Source: an uncultured Collinsella sp. (lineage in GTDB: Bacteria > Actinomycetota > Coriobacteriia > Coriobacteriales > Coriobacteriaceae). From it: a stretch of DNA of 14,507 nt. The notes under the pieces were generated by a model, which saw only the letters and a list, made by a program, of their open reading frames with translations, was not told where the DNA came from and searched no databases. This document shows, piece by piece, positions 1 through 5,382 of this stretch. Location of the stretch: NCBI GenBank assembly GCA_958447915.1, contig CAUDCB010000035.1:1-14507 (forward strand), in the 5' to 3' direction. Positions within the stretch are counted from its first letter, which is position 1; each line of letters opens with the position of its first letter. The position numbers and the translations under genes were made by a program.

Positions 1-39
1 CAGCATCTCGGGAAAGACCGAAAGGGTCTCAATCAGCAT
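1..39 (-). CDS. trmD: tRNA (guanine-N1)-methyltransferase TrmD, N-terminal fragment
   Basis: Only the first 13 codons are inside the window, reading MLIETLSVFPEML from an ATG at 39..37. This matches the usual TrmD opening, a short beta strand ending in a (L/V)FPEM motif. TrmD methylates N1 of G37 in tRNAs and so prevents +1 frameshifting. A GGGAGG ribosome binding site lies just upstream, and the start is 10 nt after the rimM stop, so it is the last visible gene of the rpsP-khpA-rimM-trmD operon. The identification rests on 13 residues plus the highly conserved order rimM-trmD. The rest of the gene is outside the window. Confidence 0.85.
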   Translation of the reverse strand, partial: MLIETLSVFPEML

Positions 40-49
40 GTTGTCCTCC

Positions 50-571
50 CTACTTGTCCATATCGATCAAGCCATCCATCACGTGGACGGAAATTGTTCC
101 TGCATCGGGAAGATCGAGCACGACCTGCTCGATCACGGGAATCAGTACCTCGCCATACCGATCACCCTCGACAACCCAAACATCGTTAGCAGGCGTCGAC
201 ATGATCTCGACGATCGTGCCGAGCGAACCGAAGCGCTCGTCGACCACCTCACGACCCATCAGGTCGGTATAGGCAGCGTCAAGCGAATCGAGCTCAAAGT
301 CGTCACGATTTGCCAGCACGTAGCATCCCGTGATGCCCTCGGCGGCCGTCAAGTCGTCAATGCCCTCAAACGAAACCAAATCGCCATCGCCCGTATCGGT
401 GACGGACATGACCGTGCAAAAGCGGTCGCGCTTGAGCGCGGGCGGCGTCAGGGCGACGCGCATACCCGGCTCTAATACAGAAGGACGCCCCCGCAGCGGC
501 TGAGCGAGGACCGCCCCCTTCCTTCCGTGCGGCTTGACCACACGGGCGATGTTTTTGTACTGGGACCTCAA
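50..571 (-). CDS. rimM: 16S rRNA processing protein RimM
   Basis: RimM binds ribosomal protein S19 and the 30S head and helps mature the 16S rRNA 3' domain. The 173-residue length is normal for the family. The N-terminal beta-barrel opens with IARVVKPHGRKG (residues 8-19), the family signature. A PRC-barrel domain follows at about residues 95-170, with NDVWVVE (129-135), LIPVIEQVV (143-151) and the terminal GLID block. The start is TTG at 571..569. It is the only usable start, because an in-frame stop lies a few codons upstream and the signature begins at residue 8. The start is 4 nt downstream of the khpA stop, so translation is probably coupled. The ribosome binding site is weak. Identification is by clear family motifs and by operon position next to trmD. 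Confidence 0.95.
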   Translation of the reverse strand: MRSQYKNIARVVKPHGRKGAVLAQPLRGRPSVLEPGMRVALTPPALKRDRFCTVMSVTDTGDGDLVSFEGIDDLTAAEGITGCYVLANRDDFELDSLDAAYTDLMGREVVDERFGSLGTIVEIMSTPANDVWVVEGDRYGEVLIPVIEQVVLDLPDAGTISVHVMDGLIDMDK

Positions 572-575
572 GGTC

Positions 576-860
576 CTAGCCCAGAACCTCTACCTCGACA
601 GCAGTGTCGAGGCGAGCGGCCAGTGCACGGGCGAGCGTGCGAATGGCCTTGATGGTACGGCCACGACGGCCGATGACCTTAGCGACGTCATCCTCGGCGA
701 CCGAAACCTCAATCGTAGAGGCGTCGTCACCATCGATGACCTCGAGGCTCACGGAATCCGGGTCGTCGACGATCTGAACAACGAGATATTCGACGAGATC
801 GGCGATGCGATCTGAGAGCATTGCCTCACCCTCGAGCTGTGCAGCGTCAACCTCAGGCAC
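576..860 (-). CDS. khpA: KH-domain RNA-binding protein KhpA
   Basis: This is a small single-KH-domain RNA-binding protein of 94 residues, found between rpsP and rimM in most Gram-positive bacteria. In streptococci KhpA pairs with KhpB/EloR and influences cell elongation and division; its role in this lineage is inferred. The GxxG loop of the KH fold is visible as GRRG at residues 64-67, inside VIGRRGRTIKAIRTLARAL. The start is GTG at 860..858, 3 nt after the rpsP stop, supported by a GAGGAG site 6 nt upstream. A later ATG at residue 14 is possible, but it has a poorer ribosome binding site. The N-terminal 13 residues are acidic and are not part of the KH core. Confidence 0.92.
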   Translation of the reverse strand: MPEVDAAQLEGEAMLSDRIADLVEYLVVQIVDDPDSVSLEVIDGDDASTIEVSVAEDDVAKVIGRRGRTIKAIRTLARALAARLDTAVEVEVLG

Positions 861-863
861 GAT

Positions 864-1205
864 TTACTCCTCGGCGCCCTCAGCGGCCTCAGCGGCAGCC
901 TTAGCGGCCTCAGCCTCTTTGGCGAGCTGCTTCTTGGACTTCTTGACGACGGTCTCGGTCTTCTCGCCCTCGTTGGCGGCCTTGACCAGAGCGGCGACGG
1001 CGTCGGTGAGCTGAGCGCCCTTGGACTGCCAGTCGGCGATCATCTCGAGGTCGAGGTTGATGGTCTTGGGGGCGGTCATCGGGTTGTAGCGGCCAACCTC
1101 CTCGATGATACGACCGTCACGCGGGGCGCGGGAATCGGCGACGACGACACGGTAGTACGGACGCTTCTTAGCGCCGTGACGAGCAAGGCGAATCTTGACT
1201 GCCAA
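864..1205 (-). CDS. rpsP: 30S ribosomal protein S16
   Basis: S16 is a primary assembly protein of the 30S body. From the chosen start the protein has 113 residues. The conserved core runs from AVKIRLARHGAKKRPYYR (residues 2-19) through VVADSRAPRDGR (21-32) to EEVGRYNP (35-42), and then into the ADW/GAQ region at about 57-65. The start is TTG at 1205..1203, because the S16 family begins with MAVKIRL and a strong GGAGGAG lies 6 nt upstream. The open frame extends 12 codons further to an ATG at 1241, but that extension has no family support and contains the ribosome binding site. The last 30 or so residues form a Lys/Ala/Glu-rich tail beyond the core. It is the first gene of the rpsP-khpA-rimM-trmD operon. 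Confidence 0.96.
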   Translation of the reverse strand: MAVKIRLARHGAKKRPYYRVVVADSRAPRDGRIIEEVGRYNPMTAPKTINLDLEMIADWQSKGAQLTDAVAALVKAANEGEKTETVVKKSKKQLAKEAEAAKAAAEAAEGAEE

Positions 1206-1261
1206 AGGAAACTCCTCCAACCAAGCAGCTTTAGGCTGCAACTACAAACAAACAGTTGAAC

Positions 1262-1290
1262 ATAATACGCCATCGACGCGGGCAGGTGAA
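1262..1290 (-). promoter_or_regulatory. Candidate sigma70-type promoter of the rpsP operon
   Basis: On the minus strand TTCACC (1290..1285, 4 of 6 matches to TTGACA) is followed after 17 nt by TATTAT (1267..1262, 5 of 6 to TATAAT). Transcription would start near 1255, about 50 nt before the rpsP start. The resulting leader contains a 5-bp GCAGC/GCTGC hairpin with a 5-nt loop (1225-1239) just upstream of the Shine-Dalgarno. A second, weaker pair (TTGCAA at 1362..1357, 16 nt, TAAGAT at 1340..1335) lies further upstream. The location before a divergent gene supports a promoter here, but the exact boxes are inferred by eye. Confidence 0.45.
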
Positions 1291-1394
1291 GTCCGTGAGA
1301 CCAACTTCTTCGGTGTAGTCGAGGGCAAATCCATATCTTAGACAAGTATTTGGGATTTGCAAGCACATACACGCACCCCACATGAGCTGCGCGG

Positions 1395-1431
1395 TATACT
1401 CATGACATGGAAAGACGCGAACATACATACG
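1395..1431 (+). promoter_or_regulatory. Possible dinB -10 box and degenerate SOS operator
   Basis: TATACT at 1395-1400 resembles a -10 box, but no convincing -35 lies 16-18 nt upstream. Just downstream, 1418-1431 reads CGAACATACATACG. This keeps the full left half-site CGAAC of the Gram-positive LexA box and most of the variable positions, but it has two mismatches in the GTT part of the right half. The site would cover the start of transcription, where a repressor could act, and dinB is commonly an SOS gene. This is a weak, inferred call. Confidence 0.25.
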
Positions 1432-1445
1432 GTTATGAGGATACC

Positions 1446-2660
1446 ATGGGCGTCACACCGCCTCCCTGGACGGGCCCGGCGGTGGGCCTCATGGACCTTG
1501 ATGCGTTTTTTGCGAGCGTGGAGATGCTCGATCATCCCGAGTGGCGCGGCAAGCCGCTCATCGTGGGTGGCGATGCCGATTCTCGCGGCGTCGTGTCCAC
1601 ATGTTCGTACGAGGCGCGTCGCTTTGGCGTGCACTCTGCCATGGCCTCGGCCGAGGCGCGGCGCTTGTGCCCGCAAGCCATTTGGACGCACGGGCACTTT
1701 GATCGCTACCGCGAGGTGAGCGCGCAGGTCATGGCGATTCTCGCCGACGAGACCCCGCGCGTTGAGCGCGTATCCATCGACGAAGCCTTTATCGATATCA
1801 CACCGGGTCGCTTTGCGCCCGAAGACCCGCTGCTGGTTGCGCGGCGTATAAGCGACCGCGTGGCAGCGCTGGGAGTGACGTGCTCCATCGGCGTGGGCTG
1901 CAACAAGACGGTTGCAAAGATCGCAAGCGAGCGGGATAAGCCGTTTGGGCTGACCATCGTGCGCCCCGGAACCGAGCAGCGCTTTTTGGCCGCGCTGCCG
2001 GTGTCTGCCATGAGCGGCATCGGACGCTCAGCCGAGGAGCGACTGCGCCGCACGCGCATCTACACCCTCGGCGAGCTATCACGTGCACCGGTATCCACCT
2101 TGGCCTCTATTTTTGGCGTCAACGGCGAACGCATGCGCCAGCGTGCGCTGGGACTCGAGGTTTCCGAAGTCACGAGTCTGGACGAGGAACGCGAGGTTAA
2201 ATCGGTGAGCAATGAGCGCACCTTTGCGAAAGATTTGACTGAGCGTGGGGACATCGAAGCGGCGATTGCGCTGTTGGGAGAGTCAGTGGGACGCCGTCTG
2301 CGCCGTCAGGGACTAACGGGCGCCACGGTGACGCTCAAGCTCAAGTATTCGTATGGAAGCGGGCGAACGGCGCAGCGGCGGCTTCCCCACCCCACCGACG
2401 ACGAGAATATCTTTGTTGCCGTGGCGCTCGAGCTGCTCGACAATATCTGGCAAGAAGGCATGCACGTGCGTCTGGCAGGTATCGGAATGAGCGACTTCAA
2501 TCACCAAGGCGGTATCCAAACCGACCTGTTCTGCGAAGTCGACGACCGCGGGGCCCAATCCAGCGACCGACGCGACCTCTCCGTCGCTATCGACGCCGTC
2601 CGAGACAAGTTCGGCGACACCGCCCTATCCTTCGGCCGCCAATCCCGCTTCAACGATTAA
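1446..2660 (+). CDS. dinB: DNA polymerase IV (Y-family translesion polymerase)
   Basis: This is an error-prone Y-family polymerase that extends past damaged template bases. From the chosen start it has 404 residues, typical of Pol IV. The palm begins with MDLDAFFASVE (residues 16-26), with metal-binding D17 and probable steric-gate F22. SYEARRFGV follows at 54-62. SIDEAF at 110-115 supplies the catalytic D112/E113 pair. CSIGVGCNKTVAKIAS and the helix-hairpin-helix segment with MSGIG come next, then the little-finger domain. QTDLF at 358-362 fits the beta-clamp-binding consensus. The ATG at 1446 is chosen because GAGG lies 5 nt upstream; an in-frame ATG at 1407 has no ribosome binding site. 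It is the only plus-strand gene here and is convergent with the transposase and rsfS. A lone dinB with its own promoter suggests damage-induced control. Confidence 0.95.
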   Translation: MGVTPPPWTGPAVGLMDLDAFFASVEMLDHPEWRGKPLIVGGDADSRGVVSTCSYEARRFGVHSAMASAEARRLCPQAIWTHGHFDRYREVSAQVMAILADETPRVERVSIDEAFIDITPGRFAPEDPLLVARRISDRVAALGVTCSIGVGCNKTVAKIASERDKPFGLTIVRPGTEQRFLAALPVSAMSGIGRSAEERLRRTRIYTLGELSRAPVSTLASIFGVNGERMRQRALGLEVSEVTSLDEEREVKSVSNERTFAKDLTERGDIEAAIALLGESVGRRLRRQGLTGATVTLKLKYSYGSGRTAQRRLPHPTDDENIFVAVALELLDNIWQEGMHVRLAGIGMSDFNHQGGIQTDLFCEVDDRGAQSSDRRDLSVAIDAVRDKFGDTALSFGRQSRFND

Positions 2661-2678
2661 CCGCCTTTGGGCAAAACG

Positions 2679-2711
2679 ATGATTATTCTAGGACGGGGAT
2701 TTTTTAATCAT
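2679..2711 (+). repeat. REP-like palindrome, copy 1
   Basis: This is a 33-bp imperfect palindrome. ATGATTA (2679-2685) and TAATCAT (2705-2711) form a perfect 7-bp stem, and the loop contains GGACGGGGAT. A second copy of the same length lies at 3565-3597 in opposite orientation, and the two match at 27 of 33 positions. Copy 1 begins 18 nt after the dinB stop and ends 8 nt beyond the transposase stop codon. The hairpin could also help end dinB or transposase transcripts, but no classic GC-rich terminator is visible here. Confidence 0.8.
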
Positions 2712-2719
2712 TTGGAGCG

Positions 2720-3460
2720 TCATTTCGCTCTTTGAATGATATTGGTCCCGATTCCCGTCAGGCGCGCAATCTGGTCAATCGTAAACCCCCGATGCCTCAA
2801 CACTGCCAGAAGACGATTACGCTCTGATTTCGGCAAAGATTTAAGTTGATAAGGCTCATGCGGATCCAAAAGAGCCTGGGCAACTTCTAGCGCATCCATA
2901 TCGGAAATATGCTTACCTTCGGGCATAAAATAGGAATTAGGTTTGCCGTCGGTGCTCGCAAGATAAAACGCCTCCGTACCCCCAAACAGATCGAGGACAC
3001 CGTCACAATCGCAAATCTCGGGATGAGAGAAATACTCGTGGAAGCTGCTCCAACGATAAAGAGGAGCAGAAGAAATTCCAGCCTTTGCAGGGTTGTCATG
3101 GATATATCGAACGCAACGGAGCAGCTGCTCATCGTCAGAAATGATCACGCTCTTAAATCGTTCCTGGAACGCCGGTCCGCGGCGACCGGTTTTTTGATTA
3201 AAGTGTTTCGCACATGCCGTATCAATCGCATGCATGGAAACGCTCATCTGATTATCGGGGTCATCAAACAGCAGGTGAACATGATTGTCCATGAGGCACC
3301 AGGCCAGCAAACGAATGTGAGCGGACCTAAATCGCCTATTCAATAGATTGAGAAAATAAAGGCGGTCGTCATCGTCTTCGAAGATCAGCTGGCCAGCACA
3401 GCCCTTGAGCATGACGTGATAATGGCCAAGTTCGGACAACGCACGGGCAACACGAGTCAT
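2720..3460 (-). CDS. REP-associated tyrosine transposase (Y1_Tnp, IS200/RAYT family)
   Basis: This 246-residue Y1 HUH-type single-strand transposase is predicted to nick and join DNA at hairpin-shaped REP sequences. An N-terminal strand with GHYHVMLKG (residues 12-20) opens the domain. The metal-binding HUH motif is MDNHVHLLF (57-65; H60, H62). FQERFKS follows at 98-104. The catalytic tyrosine is probably Y119 in RYIHDNPAKAG (118-128), the signature of REP-associated members. A C-terminal helix-turn-helix-like segment at about 216-244 includes IARLTGIG. The start is ATG at 3460 because GGGAGGG lies 5 nt upstream and the domain begins there. The frame continues to 3565, but that stretch holds the neighbouring terminator. 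All catalytic residues appear intact. It has no tnpB partner. Confidence 0.9.
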   Translation of the reverse strand: MTRVARALSELGHYHVMLKGCAGQLIFEDDDDRLYFLNLLNRRFRSAHIRLLAWCLMDNHVHLLFDDPDNQMSVSMHAIDTACAKHFNQKTGRRGPAFQERFKSVIISDDEQLLRCVRYIHDNPAKAGISSAPLYRWSSFHEYFSHPEICDCDGVLDLFGGTEAFYLASTDGKPNSYFMPEGKHISDMDALEVAQALLDPHEPYQLKSLPKSERNRLLAVLRHRGFTIDQIARLTGIGTNIIQRAK

Positions 3461-3510
3461 CGAATCCCTCCCTTCCAAGGATGCAGTAGTCACAGCATAC
3501 AAAAGGAAAG

Positions 3511-3553
3511 GAAGAAAAAGGCCGAACCGCCCAACAAAGGTGAGCGGTTCGGC
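3511..3553 (-). terminator. Intrinsic terminator downstream of rsfS
   Basis: On the minus strand a perfect 10-bp stem, GCCGAACCGC (3553..3544) with GCGGTTCGGC (3530..3521), encloses a 13-nt loop and is followed by a T-rich tract, CTTTTTCTTCCTTTCC. This is a strong Rho-independent terminator for the obgE-nadD-yqeK-rsfS operon. The plus strand lacks a T-tract after the stem, so it is not expected to stop dinB transcription. Confidence 0.9.
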
Positions 3554-3564
3554 AAACGGTAGCA

Positions 3565-3597
3565 ATGATTATTTTATCCCCGTCCCAGAAAAATCAT
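3565..3597 (-). repeat. REP-like palindrome, copy 2 (inverted)
   Basis: Read on the minus strand, this copy has ATGATT and AATCAT arms and the loop core GGGACGGGGAT. It is the same length as copy 1 and matches it at 27 of 33 positions. Four of the six differences form one block in which TTTT in copy 1 becomes AAAA. In this copy those A residues can pair with the TTT after the left arm, so the stem is kept by a different pairing. The palindrome begins directly after the rsfS stop codon (3600..3598) and precedes the terminator stem by 11 nt. Confidence 0.8.
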
Positions 3598-4053
3598 TTA
3601 GAGGAGGTCGAGGGGAAGCTGGGGGGCATCGCCCCAGAGCTTCTCGAGACGGTAGAAGTCACGTGCCTCGGGGGTGAAGACGTGGACGACAACCGAACCG
3701 TAGTCCATGAGCATCCAGGTCTTCTGCTCGCGGCCCTCGATGGAGAACGGATGCTCGCCGCAAGCCTCGGCGACCTTCTCCTCGATCTCGTCGACGATAG
3801 AATCGACCTGGCGGTTGTTGGTACCGGTGGCAAGCACAAAGTAGTCGCATACGTCGGAAAGCTCGGTCAGGTCGAGCACCTGAACGTCCTCGCCCTTCTT
3901 GTCGTAGGCGGCCTGCGCGGCGGCGCGGGCGACATCCTCGGCGGCGACACCGCTCGCGGACAGCGAGGCGGCAGTGCGGTCGGACGTGGCGGCGAAGCTC
4001 TTGTGCTCCACACCTTCAAGAATCTGCTCGTCGGTCATGGTCTCGTCGGCCAT
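3598..4053 (-). CDS. rsfS: Ribosomal silencing factor RsfS
   Basis: RsfS binds ribosomal protein uL14 on the 50S subunit and blocks subunit joining when nutrients are scarce. The protein has 151 residues. The conserved domain spans about 41-143, with DLTELSDVCDYFVLATGTN (61-79), EGREQKTWMLMDYGSVVVHVF (around 106-126) and ARDFYRLEKLWGDA (130-143). About 40 residues precede the core, an acidic and Ser/Ala-rich extension beyond most homologues. ATG 4053 has GAGG 6 nt upstream. An in-frame ATG at residue 6 is also possible. It is the last gene of the obgE operon, 27 nt after yqeK, and its stop codon abuts a REP palindrome followed by the operon terminator. Confidence 0.95.
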   Translation of the reverse strand: MADETMTDEQILEGVEHKSFAATSDRTAASLSASGVAAEDVARAAAQAAYDKKGEDVQVLDLTELSDVCDYFVLATGTNNRQVDSIVDEIEEKVAEACGEHPFSIEGREQKTWMLMDYGSVVVHVFTPEARDFYRLEKLWGDAPQLPLDLL

Positions 4054-4080
4054 GGAATACCTCTTTCTAGACAGCCCGAG

Positions 4081-4689
4081 CTAGCGCAGCTGGGCGTAAT
4101 GGTTGTAAATCGTAATAGCCGTGGGATAAAGATAACGCCCGGTCTGGATCACATAGACCAGACCCTGCGCAAAACAGGAGAAGAACAACTCGTCGAGCGA
4201 GGACTTCCCCACCATCTTGCGCAGCGCGTGGGCATAATCACCATGGCGGTTGGGCTCGATGGCATCGGCCACAAAGACCACCATATCGAGCGGCGTCATG
4301 TCGCAGGCGCCCACGGTGTGACGGTCGACAGCTTGGAAAACGGCCGGCGATAGCTCGGGAAATAGCTGCGGAAGCTCATAGGCGGCAACCGGGCCATGCA
4401 AAAGCGGCGTCGCGGCAGACGGAGAGCCGGCAATCTTAATGCCGTAATGCAGGGCGCGCGTGACCAGCTCGTCGTCGGAGAGCACTTTGTCCCAGTCATG
4501 GATCAGGCCGGCGGCAGCGGCATCAAAGCGGTCGACACCGTATACCTCGGCTAGGTGCAGCGCAGTCTCGGCAACACCGAGCGAATGAACGTAGCGTTTA
4601 CGTTTATCCTTCATGCGCACATCGAGCAACTCGTGGATACGCGTCAATAGCGCGCGCTCGTCGCCCTCAAACTGGTCTTCTACCGACAA
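4081..4689 (-). CDS. yqeK: YqeK-type HD-domain hydrolase (symmetrical Ap4A hydrolase family)
   Basis: YqeK proteins are HD-domain phosphohydrolases reported to split diadenosine tetraphosphate into two ADP, removing a stress-linked dinucleotide. The protein has 202 residues. The metal ligands expected for the fold are visible: H35 in YVHSLGVAETA, H64-D65 in GLIHDWDK, H98 in LLHG, H124 in RHTVG, and D142 in FVADAIEPNR. The TTG start at 4689 has a GGGGGAG site 4 nt upstream, and no ATG precedes the H35 motif except one at residue 26. It lies 12 nt after nadD and 27 nt before rsfS, the standard nadD-yqeK-rsfS order of Gram-positive bacteria. Function is by family; substrate preference is not provable from sequence. 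Confidence 0.92.
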   Translation of the reverse strand: MSVEDQFEGDERALLTRIHELLDVRMKDKRKRYVHSLGVAETALHLAEVYGVDRFDAAAAGLIHDWDKVLSDDELVTRALHYGIKIAGSPSAATPLLHGPVAAYELPQLFPELSPAVFQAVDRHTVGACDMTPLDMVVFVADAIEPNRHGDYAHALRKMVGKSSLDELFFSCFAQGLVYVIQTGRYLYPTAITIYNHYAQLR

Positions 4690-4701
4690 CGTTCTCCCCC
4701 A

Positions 4702-5379
4702 TCAATCAAAATCGTCTTGCCCAAGATCGGCATACAGGCCGCGTTTACGGATATAGCCGAGCACGGACTCGCTCGTAAGATAGCGCACGCTCATGCCGCG
4801 GGCAACCCGCTTGCGAATATTGGTCGAGCTAATCGCCAGAGCCGGAATCTGAATATAGCGTACGTCGAATGGCAGGCCCGATTCCTTAATCCGCGCCCGG
4901 GCCGTATCGATGTCAAAACCGGGACGTGTCGCAGCAATGAAGGTCGCCAGTTCGGCAATCTCATCAGCATTGTGCCAGGTCACGATATCGATAATCGCGT
5001 CGGCGCCCGTAATAAAGTAGAGCTTTACCTGCGGCGGGTAAAAGTCGCGAAGAGCACGCAGTGTATCGGCTGTGTAGGTGACACCGGCACGATCGATCTC
5101 GAAGCGGCTTGCCAAAAAGGCCGGGTTCGCGGCGGTGGCGAGGACCGTCATGGCATAACGGTCCTCGGCAGGCGTCACCGGCTTGTCAAGCTTAAAAGCA
5201 GGAGAGCCCGCCGGCATAAAGAGCACAGCGTCCAAGTCGAGCGACTCGCGCGCCTGCTCGGCAGTCACCAGGTGCCCGTAATGAATCGGGTCAAATGTGC
5301 CGCCCATAATGCCAAGCCGAAACTCTTTGCCCTCTTTTATGGGCAGCTCGGGCAAACCGATTCCACCGCGCAGCGACAT
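4702..5379 (-). CDS. nadD: Nicotinate-nucleotide adenylyltransferase NadD
   Basis: NadD transfers AMP from ATP to nicotinate mononucleotide to give deamido-NAD, an essential step of NAD synthesis. The protein has 225 residues. The nucleotidyltransferase signature GGTFDPIHYGH is at 26-36, with the catalytic HxGH at H33-H36. TYTADTL and FITGADAI lie in the middle, and ISSTNIR at 183-189 closes the ATP site. About 20 residues precede the first strand (RLGIMGGT), longer than usual. ATG 5379 is kept because GGAGGG lies about 11 nt upstream, although the spacing is wide. The start is only 3 nt after the obgE stop, and the ribosome binding site lies inside the end of obgE, which suggests coupled translation. 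Confidence 0.95.
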   Translation of the reverse strand: MSLRGGIGLPELPIKEGKEFRLGIMGGTFDPIHYGHLVTAEQARESLDLDAVLFMPAGSPAFKLDKPVTPAEDRYAMTVLATAANPAFLASRFEIDRAGVTYTADTLRALRDFYPPQVKLYFITGADAIIDIVTWHNADEIAELATFIAATRPGFDIDTARARIKESGLPFDVRYIQIPALAISSTNIRKRVARGMSVRYLTSESVLGYIRKRGLYADLGQDDFD

Positions 5380-5382
5380 GGC

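Larger units (their letters stand above)
2679..3597 (-). mobile_element. REP/transposase cassette (REPtron-like)
   Basis: A single-domain Y1 transposase gene is bounded by two inverted 33-bp palindromes. This is the arrangement described for RAYT genes and their REP sequences. The cassette occupies the convergent gap between dinB and rsfS, is visibly richer in A and T than its neighbours, and interrupts no gene. I see no target duplication, as expected for Y1-type elements. The rsfS-side intrinsic terminator lies inside the boundaries, so either the right-hand REP inserted on its own between rsfS and its terminator, or the terminator came with the element. RAYTs are usually single-copy and not self-mobile, so mobility is an inference from family and architecture. 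Confidence 0.7.

Noticed and set aside
1335..1362. Second minus-strand promoter-like pair TTGCAA-16-TAAGAT
   Set aside because: Only 4 of 6 matches in each box and a very long leader; the pair nearer to rpsP scores better.
1407..1445. Earlier ATG of dinB
   Set aside because: It has no ribosome binding site and would lie at or near the predicted transcription start, while the ATG at 1446 has GAGG at ideal spacing.
3461..3565. N-terminal extension of the transposase up to 3565
   Set aside because: The segment encodes the terminator stem and poly-pyrimidine tract, has no family similarity, and a good ribosome binding site precedes the ATG at 3460.
3565..4353. Plus-strand open frame of 262 codons
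   Set aside because: It is antisense to rsfS and yqeK, and its first codons fall in the REP palindrome.
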